Positions 8,073 through 16,185 of a stretch of DNA of 45,716 bases are shown piece after piece (positions within the stretch are counted from its first letter, which is position 1; every line of letters starts with the position of its first letter). The stretch is from assembly GCA_031291255.1 (NCBI GenBank), contig JARLJN010000051.1, positions 1 to 45,716 on the forward strand, read 5' to 3'. This DNA is from Gammaproteobacteria bacterium. GTDB lineage: Bacteria; Pseudomonadota; Gammaproteobacteria; DSM-16500. The translations under genes were made by a program, and so were the position numbers. The notes below the pieces were generated by a model, which saw only the letters and a list, made by a program, of their open reading frames with translations, did no database searches and was not told the DNA's origin.

Positions 8073-8918
8073 ATGACGACTATTGGTGATGCTGCGCAAG
8101 AAATTCAAACAAAAATTTCTAGTGGTGTGCGTATTCTTGATTACATTGATAATGAGAATCTAATTACCTGTGTTACCAGCCTTTTTCGAGTCATACATGC
8201 AAAAACTGTACAAATATCAGAAGGTAAGGTCTGGCACAAATGGGATTTTTGGAAAAATGGTGTTGATCCTTTTGCAACTGTAGCTTCAACCATAGTTAGC
8301 GGAAAAAATTCAATTGAAGATCATTTGCTTGAAGTTGAGAAAGTGAGACAGATAGATAAGGCGATATCAAATTCAATAGGGTACTTTCACCAGAATATTT
8401 TAGGTCACCTGGATGGGTGTATTAACCCCGGTATGAATGGGGAAATAGACTTAATTGTGAAACGTCCTGGTCTTAAATTGATTGCTGAATTAAAGAACAA
8501 ATGGAATACAACGAAAGGTGATGATAAAACTCAGCCTTATGATAAACTTGCGCGGCTTATTGGGTCTGATTATCATGGATATATAGGGTATTATGTTTGT
8601 ATCATTTCTAAACCAATAAAAGCTAAGGGTTATAATGTTATAGATAAACCTTTTACACCATCAAAGAAAAAAGTACGTCGCCCGCTTCGTGAAGACATAA
8701 GAGAGATTGATGGGTTAAGTTTTTATGACCTCCTGATAGGGAGGAAAGACAGTCTGCTAGATTTGTATGAAGTATTTCCTAAGCTCTTAGCATATTGTAT
8801 AAATCTACATGATCCAAATAAAAAGTTATGCAACCTGATAGATGATCGTGACAGTCATTTTAAGTATTTGTGGTCTCATATTTATACAGCAAATCATGGG
8901 GGTATCCCTCCGCGTTAA
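8073..8918 (+). CDS. Eco47II-type type II restriction endonuclease
   Basis: 281 residues, the size expected for this family. Family landmarks are present: KNGVDPFATV (residues 61-70), then EVEKVRQIDKAISNSIGYFH (87-106) leading to QNILGHLDG. The PD-(D/E)XK active site is Asp126 in GEIDLIV with Glu139-Leu-Lys141 in IAELKNKWNT. Eco47II-type enzymes are known to recognise GGNCC; the exact specificity here is inferred from the family. The cognate C5 methyltransferase follows at 9085 in the same orientation with a 166-bp gap that may hold its own promoter. The enzyme acts in the cytoplasm on unmethylated incoming DNA. Confidence 0.85.
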   Translation: MTTIGDAAQEIQTKISSGVRILDYIDNENLITCVTSLFRVIHAKTVQISEGKVWHKWDFWKNGVDPFATVASTIVSGKNSIEDHLLEVEKVRQIDKAISNSIGYFHQNILGHLDGCINPGMNGEIDLIVKRPGLKLIAELKNKWNTTKGDDKTQPYDKLARLIGSDYHGYIGYYVCIISKPIKAKGYNVIDKPFTPSKKKVRRPLREDIREIDGLSFYDLLIGRKDSLLDLYEVFPKLLAYCINLHDPNKKLCNLIDDRDSHFKYLWSHIYTANHGGIPPR

Positions 8919-9084
8919 ATAAAGGCACTGCTTTTTTTGCTGAATGAATGTATATTCATATTAAACAGTTACATAGTCTATTTACATCGAAATATATTCC
9001 ACTATATTGGTAGGTAGCGTATTGCGTAATGTGGTCAGCAAGTTGTATTTTCATTAATCATTATTTAACTTTGAGATATCCAAA

Positions 9085-10320
9085 ATGGATAAAGAATTTT
9101 TCTCATTACAAGAAGTATCAAACATGCTTTCTATCTCTAAAGAGCGGATTAAAAAATGGGAAATAAATAAAAAATTAGTGCCTATAAAGCACCCTACAAA
9201 AAAAATAAGTGTTTACCATCGAGATCAACTGTCTGGTTTCGAAGATGTTCAGTTAATGTTAAATACTGCTTGGGATCAAGAAATGAAAGTTAAACCCCGC
9301 AGGCAATATAATTCAATTGAATTATTTGCTGGTTGTGGAGGTTTGGCGCTAGGGCTTGAGAAAGCGGGGTTTGAACACATTCTTTTGAATGAAATAGATA
9401 AAGACGCATGTCAGACTCTTAAAATAAACAGGTCTGATTGGAATGTTGTACACCAAAATGTTACAGAGCTTTCATTTTTAAAATATAGAAATAAAGTTGA
9501 CTTGATTACGGGTGGATTTCCTTGTCAGTCATTTTCTTATGCAGGTAATAAACTTGGATTTGAAGATACGCGAGGAACTTTGTTCTTCGAGTTTGCTAGA
9601 GCAATTAAAGAAGCAAGCCCGAAAGTTTTTTTTGCTGAAAATGTACGTGGATTACTAAATCATGATAATGGGAAAACACTCGCGGTAATGAAAGAGGTTA
9701 TTGCATCCCTTGGATATACTTTAGTAGAACCTAGAGTTTTAAAAGCAATTTATTATCAAGTGCCGCAAAAAAGAGAACGATTAATTTTAATTGGGATCAA
9801 AAATGATTATGTTGATAAGGTTACTTTTAAATATCCATCGCCTTACAAAAAAATTATGACGTTGCGTGACGCATTAAAAGCTGGTGAGCTTTATCGATCG
9901 GATGTGCCAAGTTCAATTGGTCAAAAATATCCAGAAAGAAAAAGAGAGATATTATCTCAAGTACCCCAGGGTGGTTACTGGCGTGATTTACCCAAAGATT
10001 TACAACTTGAGTTTATGCAAAAAAGTTATTATCTTGGCGGTGGTAAAACAGGTATGGCAAGAAGATTATCATGGGATGAGCCATCTCTTACTTTGACATG
10101 TGCTCCTGCTCAGAAGCAAACTGAACGTTGTCATCCTGAGGAAACCAGGCCTTTAACAGTAAGAGAGTATGCAAGAATACAGACTTTTCCAGATGAATGG
10201 GTATTCGCGGGTTCGCAATCGAGTATATATAAGCAGATAGGCAACGCGGTTCCAGTTAATCTTGCGTATGCTGTTGGGAGATCTATAGTTAAGCTATTAA
10301 ATGATATTGTTAAGCTCTGA
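9085..10320 (+). CDS. C5 cytosine DNA methyltransferase with N-terminal helix-turn-helix
   Basis: 411 residues. Residues 1-60 form a MerR-like helix-turn-helix (FSLQEVSNMLSISKERIKKW). The catalytic part has the m5C motifs in order: I at 79-90 (ELFAGCGGLALG), IV GGFPCQSFSY with nucleophile Cys147, VI ENV at 185-187, VIII VPQKRERLILIG, X QIGNAVPVN. It transfers a methyl group from S-adenosylmethionine to cytosine, probably within GGNCC to protect against the enzyme at 8073. The extra HTH suggests the methylase also represses transcription of itself or of the nuclease gene, as known for some m5C methylases; the palindrome at 7994-8005 is a candidate target. Confidence 0.93.
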   Translation: MDKEFFSLQEVSNMLSISKERIKKWEINKKLVPIKHPTKKISVYHRDQLSGFEDVQLMLNTAWDQEMKVKPRRQYNSIELFAGCGGLALGLEKAGFEHILLNEIDKDACQTLKINRSDWNVVHQNVTELSFLKYRNKVDLITGGFPCQSFSYAGNKLGFEDTRGTLFFEFARAIKEASPKVFFAENVRGLLNHDNGKTLAVMKEVIASLGYTLVEPRVLKAIYYQVPQKRERLILIGIKNDYVDKVTFKYPSPYKKIMTLRDALKAGELYRSDVPSSIGQKYPERKREILSQVPQGGYWRDLPKDLQLEFMQKSYYLGGGKTGMARRLSWDEPSLTLTCAPAQKQTERCHPEETRPLTVREYARIQTFPDEWVFAGSQSSIYKQIGNAVPVNLAYAVGRSIVKLLNDIVKL

Positions 10321-10360
10321 TTTATGTTTATTATCCAGTATTAAAAATAAGTTAAGCTAA

Positions 10361-10528
10361 TTAACAAGTTTGGTTTTTTAATCTTGTCTGCACTCTTTGT
10401 TTCTTTGCGCAAATTGGGCACCATCTTCCTTTCTGAATATTTACCCATGAGGCCTCCCATTTGTGACCTTTTATACATTTACATGAAATGTATAGAAACC
10501 AACTAATGTTTGTATGAGAATGCGAAAG
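10361..10528 (-). pseudogene. Relic of a treble-clef zinc-finger protein
   Basis: The minus strand is open from just inside a stop at 10529-10531 to TAA at 10361-10363. It reads CKCIKGHKWEASWVNIQKGR then WCPICAKK. The spacing CxC...GHxW(E)A...I..G.WCPxCA is that of treble-clef zinc-finger repeats seen in phage and mobile-element proteins. No start codon is visible and the fragment holds one repeat only, so I call it a gene remnant. Confidence 0.45.
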
Positions 10529-10810
10529 TTAGCGCGCAGAAATAGATCAAAAAGGAACATCTAAAGAATACTCATGATAAAAAAATGCCACGTGAAGAAA
10601 AGTTAATAAACATGCAGTTTTTCTCTCTCTTTGGCTATTATCCACAGGTTTTAATGATTCTTCCCCACAGAAAATGTGGATAAGTTTATGTTTATTCAAC
10701 CTAAGATATTAGAAACACAAAATATTAATATGGTGAAAGTTCACATCTACTTTAGTCAATGAAAATAATATAGTGAGCTTTTAGCGTAATAGACATAAAA
10801 AGCAAATGCT
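10529..10810. other. Gene-free AT-rich gap with two inverted DnaA boxes (candidate origin)
   Basis: Two exact DnaA-box sequences lie 28 bp apart in opposite orientation: TTATCCACA at 10638-10646 and TGTGGATAA at 10675-10683. The segment between is short and the surroundings (10684-10810) are very AT-rich. No gene is visible. The element also encodes a phage-type replication protein (28851), so an origin used by the excised circle is possible. I see no iterons. Confidence 0.4.
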
Positions 10811-11602
10811 TTAAATTGTATAATTAATAATTCCTTGCATATACATGATTGCTTTTCCGCTAATTAACACTCTTTCACCTTGGTATTCACATAGCAATTC
10901 ACCACCTCTTTTTGAAGCTTGATGAGCTAGTAATTTTGTTTTATTTAAGTGGTTGCTCCAATAAGGTATGAGCAAGCAATGAGATGCACCAGTGACCGCA
11001 TCTTCATAAACAGATTTTCTCGGATAAAAAGTACGAGAAATAAAATCATAATTTATGCCAGGTGCAGTAACAATAATTCCGGGGTGGTCTAGTTCTTTAA
11101 GTAATTGTATATCAGGGTTAAGGTTTCTAACCTCATCTTCAGTTTCGAATATAGCAAGGCATCGTTCTGTTTTGTATTGATATACCTCAATTGGTTGAGC
11201 GCCTAGACCTTTTATTAGTAAATCTGGCGATGGGAGTATTCCATAATTTTTGGCAGGGAAGTCTAATGTAAGTAATCCATTTTCATTTTTTATTTTTAAT
11301 AATCCAGCTGGATAATGTAATTCCGCTTGTTGCCATGTAGGTTCTAGTATATTAAAAATAACGTATGCTGATGCTAAAGATCCATGACCACAAAGTTCAA
11401 TTTCATATTCTGGCGCAAACCAACGTACGTGAAATTCATTATTTTTTCTTACTAGAAAAGCTGTTGCAGGTAAGTAGTTTTCCATTGCGATGATTCGCAT
11501 TTCAGTATCAGTTAACCATTCTTCTAAAATACATACCGCAGCAGGATTTCCAGCAAATAAGTTGTTAGTAAATGCATCGATATGATAAATAGTGATTTGC
11601 AT
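10811..11602 (-). CDS. PhzF-family isomerase-like protein
   Basis: 263 residues, normal length for the family. Typical blocks: IDAFTNNLFAGNPAAVCIL at the start, ELCGHGSLASAYVIF around residue 70, and EDAVTGASHCLLIPYW near residue 200. PhzF and relatives such as YddE are two-domain proteins with a diaminopimelate-epimerase fold. In the family the catalytic Glu lies in a block like NLSETAFL; here it reads NYLPATAFL, so the Glu position is Ala. The enzyme may be inactive as an isomerase or use another residue. It lies 53 bp downstream of the GNAT gene on the same strand and is probably co-transcribed with it. Confidence 0.88.
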   Translation of the reverse strand: MQITIYHIDAFTNNLFAGNPAAVCILEEWLTDTEMRIIAMENYLPATAFLVRKNNEFHVRWFAPEYEIELCGHGSLASAYVIFNILEPTWQQAELHYPAGLLKIKNENGLLTLDFPAKNYGILPSPDLLIKGLGAQPIEVYQYKTERCLAIFETEDEVRNLNPDIQLLKELDHPGIIVTAPGINYDFISRTFYPRKSVYEDAVTGASHCLLIPYWSNHLNKTKLLAHQASKRGGELLCEYQGERVLISGKAIMYMQGIINYTI

Positions 11603-11655
11603 GTTCTGTCTCGTCTGTGTATGGATTTTTAATATATCTTTCTTACAATTAGCAT

Positions 11656-12159
11656 CTATTGATTATTCGCCCGATAAAAAGAACATGCCACGCCTTTGGT
11701 GGTATCATCTTTATAATGTTCCATCCCGCACTTCTGCATAACACGCTGTGAAGCGGTATTATCTGCGAGTGCAAATGCAATTATATAATCCGCATCAATA
11801 TTTTGTTTTGACCATTCCAATAATGCTATGAGAGCTTCTGATGCGTACCCATTACCCCAAAATTTTTTATGGAGTAAATAGCCAACTATAATTTCACCTG
11901 TCTTAGCTGGAACAAATCCACAACGCCCAATAAATTCATTTGATTCAAGTTCAAACATAACGAAGCAGGGTAAGCCTTTATCTTCATAATAAGAAATAAA
12001 GTCACTCATTCTTGCCTTAGCTTGCTCGCGAGTGCTAGGCCCATTAATAAAGTATTTTTTTACCTCTGGATCGCTCTCTAACTTTTCTAAATATTTGATA
12101 TCATTTTTTTCAAGAAGACGAAGGCCAAGCCGCTTTGTTTTGATCATGTATTTCTTCAT
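11656..12159 (-). CDS. GNAT-family N-acetyltransferase (RimJ/RimL type)
   Basis: 167 residues. It starts with the RimJ/RimL-type block TKRLGLRLLEKNDIKYLEKL, and has an acetyl-CoA binding segment VGYLLHKKFWGNGYASEALI (Q/RxxGxG/A-like, here WGNGYA) at about 92-111, then ASQRVMQKCGME near the end. It transfers an acetyl group from acetyl-CoA to an amine; the substrate cannot be told. Neighbours: LysR regulator upstream and PhzF-like downstream, same strand. Confidence 0.88.
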   Translation of the reverse strand: MKKYMIKTKRLGLRLLEKNDIKYLEKLESDPEVKKYFINGPSTREQAKARMSDFISYYEDKGLPCFVMFELESNEFIGRCGFVPAKTGEIIVGYLLHKKFWGNGYASEALIALLEWSKQNIDADYIIAFALADNTASQRVMQKCGMEHYKDDTTKGVACSFYRANNQ

Positions 12160-12263
12160 AGAAGCACTGCTCTAAAATGAATCGATAAGTATAATGCGTA
12201 TCCTGATGAATATGAATGATATTATACTATCAAAATTACTGTAATATTTATTTGATAATTGTT

Positions 12264-13139
12264 CTATACACTAAAAATCCCACCCAAAAATTTCATAAAA
12301 ACCTCTGTCTTTTTACTTAAAAATTTATTTGTTGGATAAACGGCATATATGCCTAGTGCTGGTAATTTATATTTACTTAAAACCGGAATTAATTTTTGAT
12401 TTTTTAATTCATCTGAAATTGTGAAGCTAGGCAAGTTAACAATCCCCATATGATTAATTGCGAGATTTTTTAAATCCATGCTGCTGTTAATTAAAATATT
12501 ACCCTCGACTTGCAGCTCGTTAATTTTTCCTTTTTCTAAAAATTTCCAAGTACGATTCGCGTTATCATAATGATCTAAACAATTATGATTCTGAAGGTCT
12601 TGTGGAATCTTTGGAGTATTATGCTTTTTTAAATATTCAGGTGTTGCACAAATAATTTTTTCCCAGGTTCCAAGTTTTTTATAATGATAACTGGAGTTGG
12701 GTAATTCTCCGCAATAAATCACTAAATCAAATCCATTATCAAGCAAATCAAATAAGTGATTACCGTTTACGATTTGTATTTTAAGATTGGGGTATTCGAT
12801 CATAAATTTATTAATAAACTGAGTAATATATAAATTACTGATTGAAACGGGTGAGCCAATTTTTAAAGTGCCAGAAACTTCTTTATTTAAACTTTTTATA
12901 TTTTTTTTGCTAGCTTCTAAGGCTAACAAAATTTCACTTACTTCCTTGTGATACAAATTACCTTCTTCCGTGAGAGTGACGCTGCGAGTTGTTCTTTGTA
13001 ATAAACGTGTATCTAACTTTTTTTCTAAACGTGCAATTCTGCGAGACATCACAGGTTTGGAAATGCCGAGCTCTTTGGCTGCTTTTGAAAAGCTTTTAAA
13101 TTTAACGATGGCACAAAATGCGCTGATATCTTCAAGCAT
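12264..13139 (-). CDS. LysR-family transcriptional regulator
   Basis: 291 residues. N-terminal winged helix-turn-helix: FCAIVKFKSFSKAAKELGIS then KPVMSRRIARLEKKLDTRLL. The remainder is a LysR substrate-binding domain (from about residue 85, SGTLKIGSPVSISN). The closest general type is the CrgA/DmlR group. I prefer ATG 13139 (MLEDISAF) to ATG 13151 because a GGA site precedes it and the upstream ATG would nearly abut the palindrome at 13153-13171. It is divergent from the CMD-YciI-hydrolase-quinone reductase operon, its most likely target. Confidence 0.92.
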   Translation of the reverse strand: MLEDISAFCAIVKFKSFSKAAKELGISKPVMSRRIARLEKKLDTRLLQRTTRSVTLTEEGNLYHKEVSEILLALEASKKNIKSLNKEVSGTLKIGSPVSISNLYITQFINKFMIEYPNLKIQIVNGNHLFDLLDNGFDLVIYCGELPNSSYHYKKLGTWEKIICATPEYLKKHNTPKIPQDLQNHNCLDHYDNANRTWKFLEKGKINELQVEGNILINSSMDLKNLAINHMGIVNLPSFTISDELKNQKLIPVLSKYKLPALGIYAVYPTNKFLSKKTEVFMKFLGGIFSV

Positions 13140-13152
13140 GTGATTTTCCAAT

Positions 13153-13171
13153 TGTTTCTATTTTAGAAACA
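13153..13171. promoter_or_regulatory. Palindromic operator in the LysR divergent promoter
   Basis: TGTTTCTATTTTAGAAACA is an inverted repeat (TGTTTC/GAAACA; inner TTTCTA/TAGAAA). It lies between the LysR gene and the divergent operon starting at 13259, directly before the regulator's start codon. LysR proteins commonly bind such sites to repress themselves and activate the divergent operon. Confidence 0.5.
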
Positions 13172-13258
13172 GTCTATTGATCAAAATGTGTATTGTATAC
13201 CATAAAAGCAACAGATAGAATGCTTTTTATCTTATTTAACTAATGCGAGAGCAACATC

Positions 13259-13648
13259 ATGAAAAATAACGAACGTTATGAGTTAGGCCTGAAAACACTG
13301 GAGCAATTACATGGCGGTCATGCCGGAATTCAAATGGTTAAAGAGCTTGAGGACGTCTGTCCTGACTACGTAAGGATGGTAGTCGAATGGTCATTTGGAG
13401 AGGTGGCAAGCCGTAAAGGGATTGATTTCAAAACGCGTGAGCTAGTCATTATCGCCTCATGTGTAACGTTGGGGCATGTACCAGCACAGTTAAAAGCACA
13501 CATAGAGTCTGCTATTAAAGTAGGAGTCACCAAGCAAGAGATCGTTGAGGTGATTTTGCAAATGAGTATTTATGCAGGCATGGCAGTCGCTAGCAATGCT
13601 TTTAGAATTGCAAAAGAAGTTTTTTCAGAGATGAATGTAACGGGTTAA
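13259..13648 (+). CDS. Carboxymuconolactone decarboxylase-family protein (AhpD-like)
   Basis: 129 residues, typical for the CMD family. The core helix block is DFKTRELVIIASCVTLGHVP followed by QLKAHIESAIKVGVTKQEI. Cys and His in SCVTLGH correspond to the AhpD redox region, but the usual CxxC pair is reduced to one Cys, so it may be a decarboxylase-like or structural variant rather than a peroxidase partner. First gene of a four-gene operon (13259-15818) divergent from LysR. Confidence 0.88.
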   Translation: MKNNERYELGLKTLEQLHGGHAGIQMVKELEDVCPDYVRMVVEWSFGEVASRKGIDFKTRELVIIASCVTLGHVPAQLKAHIESAIKVGVTKQEIVEVILQMSIYAGMAVASNAFRIAKEVFSEMNVTG

Positions 13649-13682
13649 TTATTTTTAAATTTTACTATGGGGTAATATATAT

Positions 13683-13973
13683 ATGTTTTTATTAGTTGTT
13701 AATTACACGCAATCTACTGAAGAAGTTTCAAAGCATGTTGCAAGTCATTCTGAATGGGTAAAGAAATATATAGATGAAGGGATTTTCGTATTCGCGGGCC
13801 CTAAGAAAAATAAACTGGGCGGTGCTATTTTAGCAAAGTCCATTGATAGAATTGTACTTGATAAAATTTTAGCGGAAGATTCTTTTGTGAAAGTTGAAGT
13901 TGCGATATATCAAGTAATTGATTTTGATTGCAGAGTTACTGTGCCTGATTTGGAATTGCTTAAAACTGCATAA
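13683..13973 (+). CDS. YciI-like protein
   Basis: 96 residues with the YciI fold signature: an early His in SHSEWVKKYIDEG, FAGP in the middle, and a late EDSFVKVEVAIYQVIDFD corresponding to the DPF...Y.I..F end of the family. YciI-like proteins are small ferredoxin-like-fold enzymes or ligand binders, sometimes with His-Asp-dependent dehydrochlorinase or muconolactone-type activity. Second gene of the operon; ATG at 13683 follows GGGG by several bases. Confidence 0.8.
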   Translation: MFLLVVNYTQSTEEVSKHVASHSEWVKKYIDEGIFVFAGPKKNKLGGAILAKSIDRIVLDKILAEDSFVKVEVAIYQVIDFDCRVTVPDLELLKTA

Positions 13974-13990
13974 TTTATAGAGGTTATATA

Positions 13991-14788
13991 ATGGCTGCAC
14001 TCAATATTAATAATACTAAATTTTATTATGAGCCGTATGGAAGCGGTATTCCATTAGTTTTAATATCAGGTCTTAAAGCTGAGCATGATGCTTGGTTTAC
14101 AGTTCTAGATGAATTAGCTAAACAATATCAAGTTTTAATTTTTGATAACCGTGGTGTGGGTCAAACAATTGATTCTGGCGAACCTTTTAGTATTGAAGCA
14201 ATGGCAGATGATACTATGGAATTAATTAGCAAGATTGGCCTTAAAAAACCTCATATAGTTGGACATTCTATGGGTGGGGCGATAGCTCAGGATATTGCAA
14301 AAAAATATTCAGGAGAAATTTATTCAATTGCATTATGTAATACGTTTAAAAAATTTAATGATGTCGGTAGAAAAGTATTTTCTGATATTTTAATATTGCA
14401 TCAATCGGGTGCGTCACCAGTTGATATTCTAGATGCCATTATACCTTGGGCATTCTCTGAAAAATTTCTCACTCCTGAGTTTATTGACACTATTCATAAA
14501 ATCACAAATGAAAATCCTTATCCACAATCATTATCTGATTATAAAAGGCAATTAGAAGCGCTCTTTGCTTTCGATTCACGAGACTGGGTTAATACGATTA
14601 ATGTGCCAACCCTGATTATTGGGTCAGAAGAAGATAGACTTTCTACACCAAAAGAATCACAAGAACTTGCCACAAGTATTCCTGGTGCTAAGTTAATAAT
14701 GATGTCGACTAGCCATGCGAGTCAGGTTGAGCAGCCGCATAATTTTATTAAACATTTGAATGAGTTTTATAATGGTTTAACATGCTAA
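13991..14788 (+). CDS. Alpha/beta hydrolase (enol-lactonase/esterase type)
   Basis: 265 residues. Catalytic triad visible: nucleophile Ser in VGHSMGGAIA, acid Asp in GSEEDRLSTP, and His in TSHASQVEQP. The oxyanion region (LISGLKAEHDAW) and overall length fit 3-oxoadipate enol-lactonase-like enzymes. Third gene of the operon, 17 bp after the YciI gene, with RBS AGAGG. Together with the CMD gene it suggests breakdown of a small lactone or ester, but the substrate is unknown. Confidence 0.88.
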   Translation: MAALNINNTKFYYEPYGSGIPLVLISGLKAEHDAWFTVLDELAKQYQVLIFDNRGVGQTIDSGEPFSIEAMADDTMELISKIGLKKPHIVGHSMGGAIAQDIAKKYSGEIYSIALCNTFKKFNDVGRKVFSDILILHQSGASPVDILDAIIPWAFSEKFLTPEFIDTIHKITNENPYPQSLSDYKRQLEALFAFDSRDWVNTINVPTLIIGSEEDRLSTPKESQELATSIPGAKLIMMSTSHASQVEQPHNFIKHLNEFYNGLTC

Positions 14789-14849
14789 AGCGGACGAGTT
14801 TGATATCTTTGCCATGGGTGGCATTAAAAAATATATATGAGGCTATTTA

Positions 14850-15818
14850 ATGAAAGCTATTCGAATCAATCAACATGGTGATGCGAGTGTTCTGCAACTT
14901 GCAGATATTGCTATACCGACTCCGGGATCAGGTGAAGCTCTTGTTCGTATAAAAGCAGCAGGAATCAATTTTGCTGATATTTATCAAAGAGAGGGTAGAC
15001 GTCCTACCCCGCTTCCATACACGCCAGGGCGCGAAGGAGCTGGCATAGTCGAAGCGATAGGCGAAGGTGTTACCGAGGTGAAGGTAGGGGACAGAGTTGC
15101 TTATGCTGAAGGTATAGGCTCATATGCAGAATTTAACCTCGTGAAGTCAAAATTACTTATTCCTTTACCTGCTGATATGAGTTTTGAACAAGGTGCTGCA
15201 TTTCCACTTCAGGGGATGACAGCTCATTATTTGCTTCATGATTTTTTTAGAGTTAAGCCAAATGATAAGGTATTGGTTCATGCTGCGGCAGGCGGGGTTG
15301 GGCTGCTTCTGGTTCAATGGTTGAAGCATCTTGGTGCGCGGGTTATTGGTACAGTATCTACAGAAGAAAAAGCTAAAATCGCACGTGAAGCTGGGGCGGA
15401 TCACATTATTTTATATACTAGCCAGGACTTTGTTGAGGAAGCTAAGAGGTTGACTGATGGTAAGGGAGTCGATTTTATTTTTGATGGAGTTGGAAAAACA
15501 ACATTTACTAAAGATCTAGAGGCCATAAAAACCCGTGGTTGTATTATCCTTTTTGGCTCTTCAAGTGGTCCATCAGAGCTGCTTGCTCCTAATTCATTGC
15601 AAGCTAAATCAATTAGCATTTGCAGTGGAAGTCTTGTAAACCACATAGCTTCTAGAGAAGAAATTCTTCAGCGAGCAAGCGATATTTTTGCCGGAGTGCG
15701 TGAAGGTTGGCTAAAATTAAGAATTGATCATGTTTTTACTCTAGAGCAAGCAGCTGAAGCACAGAGAGTTTTAGAGGGTCGTAAGACAATTGGTAAGATT
15801 GTTTTAAAGATTAGTTAA
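14850..15818 (+). CDS. Zinc-free NADPH:quinone oxidoreductase (MDR family)
   Basis: 322 residues, the length of QorA-type quinone reductases. The N-terminal GroES-like domain has PGREGAGIVEAIGEGVTEVK; the Rossmann domain has HAAAGGVGLLLVQWLKHLGA (about 143-162). Zinc-binding Cys residues of alcohol dehydrogenases are absent. It reduces quinones or alpha,beta-unsaturated carbonyls with NADPH. Last gene of the LysR-divergent operon. Confidence 0.92.
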   Translation: MKAIRINQHGDASVLQLADIAIPTPGSGEALVRIKAAGINFADIYQREGRRPTPLPYTPGREGAGIVEAIGEGVTEVKVGDRVAYAEGIGSYAEFNLVKSKLLIPLPADMSFEQGAAFPLQGMTAHYLLHDFFRVKPNDKVLVHAAAGGVGLLLVQWLKHLGARVIGTVSTEEKAKIAREAGADHIILYTSQDFVEEAKRLTDGKGVDFIFDGVGKTTFTKDLEAIKTRGCIILFGSSSGPSELLAPNSLQAKSISICSGSLVNHIASREEILQRASDIFAGVREGWLKLRIDHVFTLEQAAEAQRVLEGRKTIGKIVLKIS

Positions 15819-15889
15819 TAAAGGTAATAATTTTATGTAATCATGAGTCATGGTGCTCACTTTTGAGAAGTTAACAGGAGGTGAGTGCT

Positions 15890-15952
15890 ATGGGAGTTGA
15901 TTGTTGTGCTAATGAAACATTTTTATCCTATCGTAAATTGAATAATAATTAA
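15890..15952 (+). CDS. Possible 20-residue peptide with a strong ribosome-binding site
   Basis: AGGAGGTGA at 15877-15885 is a near-perfect Shine-Dalgarno sequence placed before ATG 15890, which opens a reading frame MGVDCCANETFLSYRKLNNN ending at TAA 15952. Just upstream, CTCAC (about 15856-15860) can pair with GTGAG in the ribosome-binding site, so translation might be controlled by a hairpin. It lies in the 367-bp gap between the quinone reductase and the signalling operon. It may be a leader peptide, a signal peptide precursor or chance. Confidence 0.3.
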   Translation: MGVDCCANETFLSYRKLNNN

Positions 15953-16185
15953 CCTCATATCATCAATAGGTTGACTTTATAGGCATTGTTTGTAATAATT
16001 TTGTCCATTAAGGATGATGCCTTTACGTAGTTAGCTGTCTTAATTTCAAATTAATAACAATTTTCTCGTAATAAGATTTTATACCTATAGGTAATCTCTT
16101 TTAAACACACATCTATGCAAACAAAATTTCAGTTAATAAAAAATATATCTGGCTTAACAAAATAGATAACAAGGTGCTTTACATA
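15953..16185 (+). promoter_or_regulatory. Upstream region of the signalling operon with a 12-bp palindrome
   Basis: This AT-rich gap has no gene. It contains the perfect palindrome TACCTATAGGTA at 16082-16093, about 100 bp before the first gene of the signalling operon. This is a plausible regulator-binding site. I could not fix a clear -35/-10 pair. Confidence 0.35.

Noticed and set aside
15165..15646. Two minus-strand frames inside the quinone reductase gene
   Set aside because: They are antisense to a clear enzyme with conserved motifs.
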